Counted from the first letter of the stretch, positions 7,805 through 28,184 are shown. The stretch: DNA of 64,000 nt from AP-15 sp963781215 (GCA_963781215.1 CAWAFE010000028.1:62001-126000); one strand, 5' to 3'. The notes: a model not told the origin generated them from the sequence alone. Made by a program: numbers and translations.

Positions 7805-7890
7805 TCGTCATTCCCGCAAAAGCGGGAACCCAGGGTCGCAGACCGGAGCGGTCCCCCATTTCCCTCGCTTTCGCGGGGGTAATGGGGGCG
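7805..7890. repeat. Palindromic intergenic repeat between rpsJ and rplC
   Basis: The spacer holds three consecutive inverted repeats. The first is TTCCCGC-AAAA-GCGGGAA (7811-7828). The second is GACCG-GAG-CGGTC (7841-7853). The third is a longer imperfect one with outer arms CCCCCAT and ATGGGGG ending near 7888. The first, with its flank CGTCATTCCCGC...GGGAACCCAGGG, resembles a dispersed REP-like element found in many proteobacterial genomes. Copy number in this genome cannot be judged from one window. In the transcript these would fold as hairpins inside the S10 operon mRNA. Confidence 0.75.
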
Positions 7891-7924
7891 TGTGGGTATG
7901 GGATGAACATTTCGAGCCGTACGC

Positions 7925-8233
7925 TCAGAGCTTGATCTCTACGTCGACGCCGGCGGCGAGGTCGAGCTTCATCAGCGCGTCGACGGTCTGCGGCGTCGGG
8001 TCGACGATGTCGAGCACGCGCTTATGGGTGCGGATCTCGAACTGCTCGCGCGATTTCTTGTCGACATGCGGCGAGCGCAGCACCGTGTACTTCTCGATCT
8101 TGGTCGGCAGTGGGATCGGGCCGCGGATCCGCGCCCCGGTCCGTTTTGCCGTGTTGACGATCTCGCTCGTCGACTGGTCGAGCACGCGGTGATCGTAGGC
8201 CCGCAAGCGGATGCGGATATTCTGGTTGTCCAT
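7925..8233 (-). CDS. rpsJ: 30S ribosomal protein S10
   Basis: S10 belongs to the 30S head and, as NusE, pairs with NusB and NusG in antitermination. The 102-residue product has the conserved RAYDHRVLDQSTSEIV and GPIPLPTKIEKYTVLRSPHVDKKSREQFE regions. It follows tuf by 45 bases, so the str and S10 operons are joined here. A palindromic element separates it from rplC. Confidence 0.97.
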   Translation of the reverse strand: MDNQNIRIRLRAYDHRVLDQSTSEIVNTAKRTGARIRGPIPLPTKIEKYTVLRSPHVDKKSREQFEIRTHKRVLDIVDPTPQTVDALMKLDLAAGVDVEIKL

Positions 8234-8278
8234 CGGCTGTTTGCGTCCCCTCTCTGCGGGCGTGCTCGCTCGTCGCCC

Positions 8279-9470
<1,192 letters not shown>

Positions 9471-9508
9471 CGCCTTCTTCTCCGCTCAATTCGCTTTGCG
9501 CCGGATGG

Positions 9509-11584
<2,076 letters not shown>

Positions 11585-11662
11585 GCGGAAAGCTCCGGCG
11601 GCGCCGCCCGCGGGCGGCGCCATGAACAGGGTTCGCGAACCTATCGCCCTCTACGACGCCGA

Positions 11663-12133
11663 TTACCAGCGATAGTGCGAAAAGGCCTTGTTCGCATCGG
11701 CCATCCGATGCGTGTCCTCGCGTCTCTTGACGGCGACACCGCGATTGTTGGCAGCGTCGAGCAGCTCGCCCGAGAGCCGTTCTTCCATGGTGTTTTCCGA
11801 GCGCCCGCGCGAGCTTGAGATCAGCCAGCGGATTGCCAATGCCTGGCTGCGGTCCGTGCGCACCTCGACCGGCACCTGATAGGTGGCGCCGCCGACCCGC
11901 CGTGAGCGCACTTCGACAGCTGGCCGCACATTCCCCAGTGCGTCGTGGAAAACGCGGAGCGGGTCCTGGCCGCTGCGTCTGGCGATACGGTCGAGGGCCC
12001 CGTAAACGATGTGCTCGGCGACCGATTTCTTGCCCTCGTACATCAGGCAGTTCATGAATTTGGTCAGCACGCTGTCGCCGAACTTGGCGTCCGGCAGAAC
12101 CTCGCGTTTGACCGCGGCGCGGCGGCGCGACAT
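11663..12133 (-). CDS. rpsG: 30S ribosomal protein S7
   Basis: S7 nucleates assembly of the 30S head and, in E. coli, represses the str operon. The 156-residue product starts MSRRRAAVKREVLPDAKFGD and contains the signature KFMNCLMYEGKKSVAEHIVY. The C-terminus (NKAFSHYRW) matches the family end. It follows rpsL by nine bases. Confidence 0.97.
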   Translation of the reverse strand: MSRRRAAVKREVLPDAKFGDSVLTKFMNCLMYEGKKSVAEHIVYGALDRIARRSGQDPLRVFHDALGNVRPAVEVRSRRVGGATYQVPVEVRTDRSQALAIRWLISSSRGRSENTMEERLSGELLDAANNRGVAVKRREDTHRMADANKAFSHYRW

Positions 12134-12142
12134 GGCCTTCTC

Positions 12143-12514
12143 CTATTTCGGGCGCTTGGCGCCGTATTTCGACCGCCGCTGCCGGCGGTCCTTGACGCCC
12201 TGGGTGTCCAGCGTGCCGCGAATGATGTGGTAACGCACACCGGGCAAATCCTTGACCCGTCCGCCGCGGATCAGCACAACCGAGTGCTCCTGGAGGTTGT
12301 GACCCTCGCCCGGGATATAGCTCGTCACCTCGAAGCCGTTGGTCAGGCGGACCCGGGCCACTTTGCGCAGCGCCGAGTTCGGCTTCTTGGGCGTGGTCGT
12401 GTAGACCCGCGTGCACACGCCGCGCTTTTGCGGGCAGGCTTCCATCGCCGGAACCTTGTTGCGCGCGACCGGCCACTGTCGTGGATGGCGGATCAGCTGG
12501 TTGATCGTCGGCAT
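12143..12514 (-). CDS. rpsL: 30S ribosomal protein S12
   Basis: S12 lies at the decoding centre. The start at MPTINQLIRHPRQWPV gives 123 residues. The two loops that carry streptomycin-resistance mutations in other bacteria have wild-type lysines: K43 in TPKKPNS and K88 in GGRVKDLPG. It is the first gene of the str operon, preceded by a leader of about 160 bases and a strong promoter at 12681-12709. Confidence 0.97.
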   Translation of the reverse strand: MPTINQLIRHPRQWPVARNKVPAMEACPQKRGVCTRVYTTTPKKPNSALRKVARVRLTNGFEVTSYIPGEGHNLQEHSVVLIRGGRVKDLPGVRYHIIRGTLDTQGVKDRRQRRSKYGAKRPK

Positions 12515-12680
12515 CGTCGTACCCTCAAGACAGGCAAGCCGCCCGGCGCCTTGCTGCGCCGGAGCGGTGCTGCAATTCCACCCACCGATTTCATACGCCC
12601 TCTCGCAAGGGCGGCGAGCCATGCGCGCGGGACCGGGCTGCGTCTAGGTGGCTTCCTACGGCCAGCCCCCGAAGGCGCGG

Positions 12681-12709
12681 AATATAGGGAGGGGACCATA
12701 GCCGGTCAA
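12681..12709 (-). promoter_or_regulatory. Sigma-70 type promoter of the str operon
   Basis: On the minus strand a TTGACC -35 box (12704-12709) is followed after exactly 17 bases by TATATT (12681-12686). Both are five of six matches to the consensus. It lies in the 247-base gap between the ABC ATPase stop and rpsL. It would give a leader of about 160 bases. It makes str-S10-spc transcription independent of the upstream ABC genes. Confidence 0.75.
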
Positions 12710-12761
12710 GCACCTTCCCGGCACAGACGCCGGTTTCCGCCCCGGCCAGGGGCCCGCCCGC

Positions 12762-13901
12762 TCAGTCGCGCGCGGCGGTGAGCTGCACGCGCACCGGCGC
12801 CGTGAACGCGGCAGTTCGGGCGATGCGCCGCCCGTCGCCGCCGAACAGGAACAGGCGATCGCGCGCCAGGCTCAGCCGGACCCGGTCGCCCGCATCCAGT
12901 TCGGCCCACGCCAACCCTTCGCTGATCACGACGAAAGGGCGCTCCGTTCCGAGATCGAAATAGAGCAGCGTATCCTTCCCCAACGGCTCGACGAGGCGGA
13001 CCGGCAGATCGAGGTCCGCCGCGGACGCGCCATCCCGCCGCACCTGAATGTGCTCGGGGCGGATCCCGAGGGTGACCGGACCGGCCGGCACCCCGGCAAA
13101 CGGTTCGGACAGGGGGATCGAGAAATGTTGCGAGCGAAAACACGGCCCGCGGTTTTCGCCGAGCACCTCGCCGGCGATTAGGTTCATCGACGGCGAGCCG
13201 AAGAAATCGGCGACGAAATCGGTCGCCGGGTCGGAATAGATCTCCATCGGCGAGCCGATCTGCTCGATGTCGCCCTGGCGCATCACGACGATGCGGTCGG
13301 CGAGCGTCATCGCCTCTTCCTGGTCGTGAGTGACGTAGATGAAGGTCTTCTTCAGCTCCTGGTGCAGCCGGTCGCATTCGGCGCGCAATTCGCGGCGCAA
13401 TTTGGCGTCGAGGCTCGACAGCGGCTCGTCCAGCAGGAAGGTCGAGGGGTTGGTGACCAGGGTGCGGGCCAACGCGACGCGCTGCGACTCGCCGCCCGAG
13501 CAGGCGCTCGGCATCTTGTCGAGGAGGGCGGTCAGCCGCACCATCTCGGCCACCTCGCGCACTCGCCGCGCCCGCTCTGCGGCCGGCACCTTCTTCATGC
13601 GCAGGCCGAACTCAATGTTCTGGGCCACCGTCTTGTGCGGAAACAGCGCGTGGCTCTGGAACACCATGCCGAGCCCGCGGTCGCGCGGTTCGAGGTCGTT
13701 GACGACGCGCCCGTCAATCCGGATCTCGCCCCGGTCCGGTTCTTCGAACCCGGCGATCAGGCGCAACGTCGTCGTCTTGCCGCAACCCGATGGGCCGACA
13801 AAAACGATGAATTCGCCGTCCTCGATGTCGAAGCTCAGATCGCGCACCGCGCGGACGGGGCCATAGGATTTGGCGAGGTTGACCAGCTCAATCCGGGCCA
13901 C
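12762..13901 (-). CDS. Sugar-type ABC importer ATP-binding protein
   Basis: ATPase of a carbohydrate-type ABC importer (MalK/UgpC group), acting on the inner face of the membrane. The 379-residue protein has Walker A GPSGCGKTT (about residue 36), Q-loop in VFQSH, Walker B TFLLDEP, D-loop SSLDAKLR and H-loop YVTHDQEEAM. A C-terminal regulatory TOBE-like region follows. The signature motif is unusual: CSGGESQR instead of LSGGQRQR. The start is GTG. It follows permease 2 with a two-base gap, so it belongs to the same operon. The substrate cannot be told from sequence; polyols, maltose-like sugars and glycerol phosphate are all served by this group. Confidence 0.9.
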   Translation of the reverse strand: MARIELVNLAKSYGPVRAVRDLSFDIEDGEFIVFVGPSGCGKTTTLRLIAGFEEPDRGEIRIDGRVVNDLEPRDRGLGMVFQSHALFPHKTVAQNIEFGLRMKKVPAAERARRVREVAEMVRLTALLDKMPSACSGGESQRVALARTLVTNPSTFLLDEPLSSLDAKLRRELRAECDRLHQELKKTFIYVTHDQEEAMTLADRIVVMRQGDIEQIGSPMEIYSDPATDFVADFFGSPSMNLIAGEVLGENRGPCFRSQHFSIPLSEPFAGVPAGPVTLGIRPEHIQVRRDGASAADLDLPVRLVEPLGKDTLLYFDLGTERPFVVISEGLAWAELDAGDRVRLSLARDRLFLFGGDGRRIARTAAFTAPVRVQLTAARD

Positions 13902-13903
13902 GT

Positions 13904-14782
13904 CTACCTCCGCACCATGCCAAAGCTGAAGCCGCGCGCGAGATGCTTGCGGATCGCAATGCCGACGATCATCAACGGCAGGGTGATGCCGACCGACAGC
14001 GCCGCTTGGCGGCCGAACAGGCGGCCTTCGGTCGATCCCTCATACTTCGACAATTCGACCGGCAAGGTCACCACATGGGTCTTCGACAGGATCAGCGCCA
14101 GCAAGTACTCGCTCCAATTGAGGATCAGGATGAACATGAAGGTCGCCACCAGCCCCGAGCGGATCAGCGGCAAGACCACCTCGAAGATGGTACGCCAGCG
14201 CGAGGCTCCCAGGATCTCGGCGGCCTGCTCGACCTCGCGCGGCACCTCGTCGATGAAGCTCTTCGTCATCCATACCGCGTAGGGCAGGCTGCTGAGGAAA
14301 TAGAGCACGCCGAGGCCGAACATCGAATCGAGCAAGCCGATATAAGAATAGTAGAGCGACAGGGGCGCCACGATGACGATCGGCGGCACCATCCGCAGCA
14401 TCAGCAGCTGGAACATGCGGACGTCGCTCAGCAGGCGGTAGCGGGAAACCCCGTAAGCGATGATCGACCCGTAGAGCACGGCGAAGAACGTAGCGCCGAA
14501 CGCGAGCATCAAGGTGTTGCGCAGCGCCAGGAACGGCGTCTGCATCTCCATCGCATACTGCCCGCCGGCAGCCACCGAGGTGGTGCCGAGCCACACGTCC
14601 TTATAATTTTCCAAGGTGGCCGGCGACGGGAACCAGACCGGCGGCCAGGAGAACCATTGGTCGCTCGGCTTGAACGAGGTCGTCACCATCCAATAGAGCG
14701 GGAACGCGACGATCAATCCCCAGAGGGTCAAGACGGCGTAGCGGGTCGTCGAAGCGGCGTAGCGCTTTTGCGTCCTGGTCAT
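13904..14782 (-). CDS. Carbohydrate ABC transporter permease (MalG-like)
   Basis: Inner-membrane permease of the MalG/UgpE group, 292 residues from the ATG of MTRTQKRYAASTTRY. It has about six hydrophobic segments. The EAA loop that contacts the ATPase is visible as EVEQAAEILGASRWRTIFEVVLP. The frame runs on upstream without a stop into the partner permease, which would make a fused 457-residue protein. I take the ATG here as the real start because the N-terminus and length fit the family and the bases GGGAGAGGCGGC before it serve as ribosome-binding site. Confidence 0.85.
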   Translation of the reverse strand: MTRTQKRYAASTTRYAVLTLWGLIVAFPLYWMVTTSFKPSDQWFSWPPVWFPSPATLENYKDVWLGTTSVAAGGQYAMEMQTPFLALRNTLMLAFGATFFAVLYGSIIAYGVSRYRLLSDVRMFQLLMLRMVPPIVIVAPLSLYYSYIGLLDSMFGLGVLYFLSSLPYAVWMTKSFIDEVPREVEQAAEILGASRWRTIFEVVLPLIRSGLVATFMFILILNWSEYLLALILSKTHVVTLPVELSKYEGSTEGRLFGRQAALSVGITLPLMIVGIAIRKHLARGFSFGMVRR

Positions 14783-15770
14783 GCCGCCTCTCCCGCTGCG
14801 TGCGGGTTTGGCGTACATCGTGTCGAGCGACCGCTTTTCTTTCCGGAGCAGCCGGATCGCGGCGAGAACGATCACCACCATCATCACCATCGTGATGTAG
14901 GACTGCGCCGCACCCAACGAGACGTTAAAGTCCTGCCAGGTGGTGATGTAGATGTAGATGCCCAGGGTCTCGGTCGCGGTCCCCGGACCGCCCTGCAGTA
15001 GCGCCCAGATGATCGGAAACGCGCCCATCGCGTCGAGAAAGCGCAGCACCAGCGCCAGCAGGATCACCGGACGCAACAGCGGCAGCTGCACCTCCAGAAA
15101 GATGCGCCACGACGACGCGCCGAGGATCTGGGCGGCCTCGATCGGCTCTTTCGGCAGCGACGCCAGCCCCGCAAGCATGATGATGAAAGAGAACGGCGTC
15201 CAGTTCCAGATATCGAGCAAGGTCACCGTCAACAGCGCGATATTCGGGATTGGACAGCCACAACACCTGAACGTCATGGCCGCTCAGCGTGGACAGGATA
15301 TCGTTGAGCGGCCCGCTGCGGTCGAGCAGCATCTGCCCCGTATAGGCGATCACGATCGGCACGGTCAGCATCGGCAGGATGAACAGCGCGTAATAAAGCG
15401 CCTGACCGCGGAACGGGCGATAAACCAGATAGGCGAGCAGGAATCCGAAGACGAAGCAGCCGATCGTCGAGCCGCCGGCAAAGGCGAGGGAGCGCAACAC
15501 CGCCCAGCCGAACCGCGGGTCGGTAAACACATTCGTGAAAATGTCGAAACCGACAAAGTCGGCGTTCCACCAGGAGCTGAGGTAGACGGTCCACTGATGG
15601 AACGAAAAAAAGAGCTGCAGCAGCAGGACCGGGGTCAACAGGCTGAACAGCAACAGGACCAGCGGCAGCAGGATCATCCACTTGAACCGCCGCACCGCAC
15701 GGCTGCGCGAGATCTCGCGCCGGCCCGCCGCCGTTCCGGCTGGAACGGCGCCGGCCAGAACTTCTGCCAT
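14783..15770 (-). pseudogene. Carbohydrate ABC transporter permease (MalF-like), frameshifted
   Basis: Inner-membrane permease of the MalF/UgpA group. It starts at the ATG of MAEVLAGAVPAG, behind a clear GGAGGATCAGGGGA ribosome-binding site. The first half (to VQVLWLSNP) and second half (NIALLTVTLLDIWNWTPF onward, with the EAA loop PIEAAQILGASSWR) are in different frames. A single extra base lies near 15246-15248, in a GGG run on the plus strand. No stop separates it from the next permease. Removing one base from the CCC at about 14791-14793 would create a TGA overlapping the next ATG. Sequencing error or recent decay are both possible; I lean to error. Confidence 0.8.
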
Positions 15771-15832
15771 TCCCCTGATCCTCCTACCCTCACGCTGGCA
15801 GGCGTGGCTTGGCGCCGCGCTCGCGATGGCCG

Positions 15833-17271
15833 TCAAGCCGGTTTGGTAGCCGTTGGCATGATGGCGACGTAGCTCTTGTAGTCATTCTTCAGCTTGGCGG
15901 TGCCGATCCGCTTGACGATTTTGGCGAAATCTTCGTCGATATTCTTCAAGACTTCGTCCGCCTTGAGCTGACCGACATATCCCTGGCCCAAATTCTTGTC
16001 GAGTACGTCGACGAATTCCTGGTTGCCGGTTAGATAAATGTTGGGGGATGCAACCTTGAGGTTCGCTTCGATCGCCTTGACCGCCGGCGGGCGTATAGGC
16101 CGCCAGGACAGCGCGGGTCGGTCATCTCCTGCACGGTCCAGGCGTCATGAAAGGTGTTGACGCGGTCCGAGACCATCTGGACGCTCGCTTTCTCGGTGCC
16201 GAGCCAGCACGCCATGTAGGCGGCAGCCGCCTTGCGCGGGCTGTGGCGGTTGACGACAAGGACAATCGACCGGCATGCCCGCGGCGCGGTAAAGCGGCTT
16301 GCCGTTGGCTTCGCCGCCCGGCACCAGCCCGTAGAGCCATTTGCCTGCCGTCTTCGATTTCGCCGGATTTTCGCAGAGCTTGATCAGGCCGCCCCAGTAC
16401 TGGCAGGTGGCGACGTCGCCGGCGGCGATGTGCGGGATCATCTGCGAAGTGCCCCAACTCGGCGAGTCCGGGAAGGCCACCTCCTTGTCACGCAGATAGA
16501 CCTCGATCGCCTTCTTCCCGGCCTCGCTGTTGACGGTGGGCTTCATGTCCGCATCGAACGGGAACCCGCCGAAGCTGTACAGATACATCAGGAACCAGAC
16601 ATAGCCGAACCCGCGGGCCCGCAAATTGCCCGAGCCGTAGAGCCCCTTCTCCGGGTTGTGGAAGAACTTCATCAGCCGGAACTCGTCGTCCCAGCTCTGC
16701 GGCCAGGCGAGCGGCTTGCCGAACTTGTCCTCGAATTTCTTCTTGTTGTCGGCATCCTCCATCAGATCTTTGCGGATCTGCTGAACAAAGATGTTTCCGT
16801 CGGTGATGATGCCGTAAGTCTTGCCGTCGTAGGTCGGCAGCTTGCCGTAATCGCCGACCGCATTCATCTTGTAATTGTGCCTTGGGCATGTACTCGTCGA
16901 GCGGCTCGAGAAAGCCGGCCGACACCAAGCGACGGGATCATCTCCGAGCCGACGTGGATCAGGTCGAAATCGGGCGAGCGCGTCAGCGCCTCGGCCATCG
17001 CCGCCTGCGGGATCGTCGGGGTCGAGAGATCCTTGATCTTGGTGATGCCGATCCCGGTCGCCTTCTGGAACTCTTCCATCGGCGGTTTCATCGGGACGAA
17101 GTAGTTCGACCACATGATGGCGCTGAGATCGGTCTTGCCGATGCCCTTGGCGGCGGTGACGATGTCGTCGCCCTCGCTCGCCGCGAGCGCCGAACGCCCG
17201 AACTGGGTTGCCCCCAGAAGCGCAACACCACCCTGAACGAGCCGACGGCGGGATATCGATCCCCGGATCAT
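15833..17271 (-). pseudogene. ABC transporter solute-binding protein, multiply frameshifted
   Basis: Periplasmic sugar-binding protein of the family-1 type, partner of the permeases and ATPase downstream. The N-terminus has a twin-arginine type signal (SRRRLVQGGVALLGATQFG, ending ALAA). Later pieces such as YGIITDGNIFVQQIRKDL, GFPFDADMKP and QYWGGLIKLCENP are typical, and the C-terminus ends in KNDYKSYVAIMP. The pieces lie in different frames. About five extra single bases are needed to explain this (near 16924, 16880, 16271, 16110 and 16087). All are insertions. This is far denser than in neighbouring genes, so genuine decay cannot be excluded. Confidence 0.8.
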
Positions 17272-17319
17272 GGCAGCCCTCCCTGCATCTGCAGTTTCAT
17301 GAGTTCGAATTTCCGCGCA

Positions 17320-17351
17320 CACGGCGGCGTCGAGCCGAGGACGCCGCCGTG
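17320..17351 (-). terminator. 12-bp hairpin downstream of rpoC
   Basis: In the 135 bases after the rpoC stop lies a perfect inverted repeat, CACGGCGGCGTC and its complement, separated by an eight-base loop. In minus-strand RNA it would fold as a very stable stem just before the start of the solute-binding protein gene. No U run follows, so it is not a classical intrinsic terminator. It could attenuate read-through or protect the rpoC 3' end. Confidence 0.5.
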
Positions 17352-17406
17352 CCGTTCCACCGGTCATGCGGCCCGGCCCGACGGCATCCGGCGTCAGGCT
17401 CAGCGG

Positions 17407-21577
<4,171 letters not shown>

Positions 21578-21668
21578 CAACGACCCCTCTTGGATAACCT
21601 GTCGATCCCGGCGCGCCGCCGCGTCACGGCCGGGCGGCGTTGTCGGGCTGAAACCTCACCTCGATCGG

Positions 21669-25832
<4,164 letters not shown>

Positions 25833-26009
25833 CGAAGCTCCTCGCTGTGGTCCGCCGTGAAGCGGCCGGAAATTCCCTACCTCTGCATCGCAGACGCCGA
25901 AACCCGGCGTGCGCGGTGGGCCGCGCCCCGGTTCCCGGCTCTCGATGTCGGACGCGGCACCCTCGACTGCTCGGATGCCCGTCCCGCTCCAACAGAAGTC
26001 GTAGCAGAC

Positions 26010-26381
26010 CTACTTTATTTCAACAGTCGCACCTGCGTCCTCGAGCTGCTTTTTGAGTTTTGCCGCCTCCTCCTTGTTGACCCCTTCCTTGATCGGCTTG
26101 GGCGCCGCCTCGACGAGGTCCTTGGCTTCCTTGAGGCCAAGGCTGGTAATCGCCCGGACCTCCTTGATTACGTTGATCTTCTTTTCGCCGATCACGGCCA
26201 GGATCACGTCGAACTCGGTCTGCTCGACAGCGGCCTCGGCGGCGGGCGCGGCGGCGGCGGCGACCATGACCGGGGCGGCCGCCGAGACGCCCCATTTCTC
26301 CTCCAGCATCTTCGAGAGCTGCGCGACCTCGATGACGCTCAAGGCCGACAGATCGTCGACAAATCTCACCAAATCCGTCAT
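26010..26381 (-). CDS. rplL: 50S ribosomal protein L7/L12
   Basis: L7/L12 forms the flexible stalk that recruits translation GTPases. The 123-residue product has the N-terminal dimerisation region (LVRFVDDLSALSVIEVAQL), an Ala-rich hinge (about residues 38-52), and the C-terminal factor-binding domain with KINVIKEVRAITSLGLKEAK. It lies in the usual place between rplJ and rpoB. Confidence 0.97.
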   Translation of the reverse strand: MTDLVRFVDDLSALSVIEVAQLSKMLEEKWGVSAAAPVMVAAAAAPAAEAAVEQTEFDVILAVIGEKKINVIKEVRAITSLGLKEAKDLVEAAPKPIKEGVNKEEAAKLKKQLEDAGATVEIK

Positions 26382-26439
26382 TGCTTGCTCCTGACCTCCG
26401 AAATATCTAGCTGACTGTTGCCAAACCCGTATCGGCGCT

Positions 26440-26961
26440 TCAGCCCGCCTCGCCCTGTTTTTCGGCCAGCGCCGCCAAGACCCTGGCGAGTTGCCCGGCC
26501 GGCGCCTGCAGCAGGCCCGCCAGCTTGGTCGCCGGCGCCTGCAACAGGCCGATGAGCCGGCCGCGCAGCTCGTCCAGCGACGGCAGGCTCGCCAATTCCC
26601 GGACCCCTGCCTCGTCGAGGGGCTGACCTGCGAGCCCGCCGCCGATGATCGTCAGCTTGTCGTTGCGATTGGCGTACTCGACAGCGACCTTCGCCGCAGC
26701 CACCGGATCGCGCGAGAAGGCGATCGCCGTCGGGCCGGTGAACAGCGGCACCAGCGTCTCGAAGGTGCCGCCGGCGAGCGCCCGACGCGCCAGGCGGTTT
26801 TTCGTGACCCGGTAACGGGCGCCGGCGCTGCGCATCTGCCGCCGCAGCTGCGTCGCCTCGGCGACGCTGAGCCCGGTCTGATGAGTCACCACAACGCAAA
26901 CCGTATCGGCAAGGTCCTGGGCCAGCGTCTCTACCAGCCTCTGCTTTTGTGCTCTGTCCAA
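26440..26961 (-). CDS. rplJ: 50S ribosomal protein L10, TTG start
   Basis: L10 anchors the L7/L12 dimers to 23S rRNA and, in E. coli, represses its own operon. The 173-residue product begins with the typical DRAQKQRLVETLAQDL, and the codon before it is TTG at 26961. A GGAG lies a few bases upstream (GCGGAGACGGGA), and no ATG or GTG precedes the conserved N-terminus. The motif ATQLRRQMRSAGARYRVTKN is intact. Confidence 0.95.
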   Translation of the reverse strand: MDRAQKQRLVETLAQDLADTVCVVVTHQTGLSVAEATQLRRQMRSAGARYRVTKNRLARRALAGGTFETLVPLFTGPTAIAFSRDPVAAAKVAVEYANRNDKLTIIGGGLAGQPLDEAGVRELASLPSLDELRGRLIGLLQAPATKLAGLLQAPAGQLARVLAALAEKQGEAG

Positions 26962-27039
26962 TCCCGTCTCCGCACTACCCGCCTGACCCCGCGCCCGCGA
27001 GCCTCTTTTCCGGCCGGCGCGCCGAGCGCCGGAACCCCG

Positions 27040-27747
27040 CTACGGCCTCGTCTCCTCCGCGAGGCCCGACAATTCGAGCTTGACGCCAGGGCCCATCGTC
27101 GAGCTCAGGCTGACCTTCTTGATGTAGGTGCCTTTGACGCCGCTCGGCTTGTTGCGGGTGATCGCGCCGACAAAGGCGCGCACATTATCCGCAAGTGCGG
27201 CGTCGGTAAAGCTCGCTTTGCCGACGCCGGCATGGACGAGCCCCGCCTTCTCGGCGCGGAACTCGACCTGCCCGCCCTTGGCGGCGCGCACCGCCTCGCC
27301 GACATTCTGCGTCACCGTGCCGAGCCGCGGGTTTGGCATCAGCCCGCGCGGCCCGAGGATCTTGCCGAGCCGTCCGACCAGCGCCATCAGATCCGGGGTG
27401 GCGACGGCGCGGTCGAAATCGATCTGCCCGGCCTGGACCTTCTCGGCGAGGTCCTCGGCCCCGACGATGTCGGCGCCGGCCGCCTCGGCCTCCTTGGCCC
27501 GGTCGCCGCGGGCGAAGACCGCGACCCGCACGGTCTTGCCGGTGCCGTGCGGCAACATCACCGCGCCGCGCAGGTTCTGATCCTGCTTGCGCGGGTCGAG
27601 GTTCAGGTTCATCGCGATCTCGACCGTCTCGTCGAACTTCGCCGAGGCACGGGTCTTGATCAGCTTGACCGCCTCGTCGAGCGGATGCGCGACGGCCGGG
27701 TCGATCCCCTCATAGGCCTTCTTCAACCGTTTTCCGATCTTTGCCAT
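27040..27747 (-). CDS. rplA: 50S ribosomal protein L1
   Basis: L1 forms the mobile stalk at the E site. The start at MAKIGKRLKKAYEGID gives 235 residues, the usual size; the long open frame upstream is the rplK region in another frame. The signature GRLGKILGPRGLMPNPRLGT is intact. It lies five bases after rplK and is likely under the same autoregulation known from E. coli. Confidence 0.97.
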   Translation of the reverse strand: MAKIGKRLKKAYEGIDPAVAHPLDEAVKLIKTRASAKFDETVEIAMNLNLDPRKQDQNLRGAVMLPHGTGKTVRVAVFARGDRAKEAEAAGADIVGAEDLAEKVQAGQIDFDRAVATPDLMALVGRLGKILGPRGLMPNPRLGTVTQNVGEAVRAAKGGQVEFRAEKAGLVHAGVGKASFTDAALADNVRAFVGAITRNKPSGVKGTYIKKVSLSSTMGPGVKLELSGLAEETRP

Positions 27748-27752
27748 GGCAT

Positions 27753-28184
27753 CTACTCCACGATCTCCAGGCCCATCGAGCGGGCCGATCCGACCAGCAT
27801 GCGGCAGGCGCCCTCGATGTCCTTGGCGTTGAGGTCCGGCATCTTGGTTTCGGCGATCTCGCGGATTTGGGTCATCGTCACCCGCCCCACCGTGCTGCCC
27901 TTGCCGGTCGTCTGCGAGCCCTTCTCGATGCCCGCGGCCTTTTTTAGAAAGTAGCTGTTGGGCGGGGTCTTGGTCACAAAGTTGAACGAGCGGTCGGCAA
28001 AGGCGGTGATCACCACCGGGATCGGGATCCCCGGCTCCAGGCTCTGGGTGGATGCGTTGAACGCCTTGCAAAATTCCATGATGTTAAGCCCGCGCTGCCC
28101 GAGGGCCGGCCCGATCGGCGGCGACGGATTGGCCTTGCCCGCCGGGACCTGCAATTTGATGATGCCGACAATCTTCTTCGCCAT
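27753..28184 (-). CDS. rplK: 50S ribosomal protein L11
   Basis: L11 forms the base of the GTPase-associated centre and is needed for RelA activation in E. coli. The 143-residue protein has the N-terminal proline-rich PAGKANPSPPIGPALGQRG segment targeted by thiostrepton in other bacteria, and the C-terminal RNA-binding domain ending in ARSMGLEIVE. It lies between nusG and rplA. Confidence 0.97.
   Translation of the reverse strand: MAKKIVGIIKLQVPAGKANPSPPIGPALGQRGLNIMEFCKAFNASTQSLEPGIPIPVVITAFADRSFNFVTKTPPNSYFLKKAAGIEKGSQTTGKGSTVGRVTMTQIREIAETKMPDLNAKDIEGACRMLVGSARSMGLEIVE

Noticed and set aside
13904..15277. Single fused 457-residue permease
   Set aside because: Both halves match separate permeases of normal length, and a one-base error would remove the stop between them.
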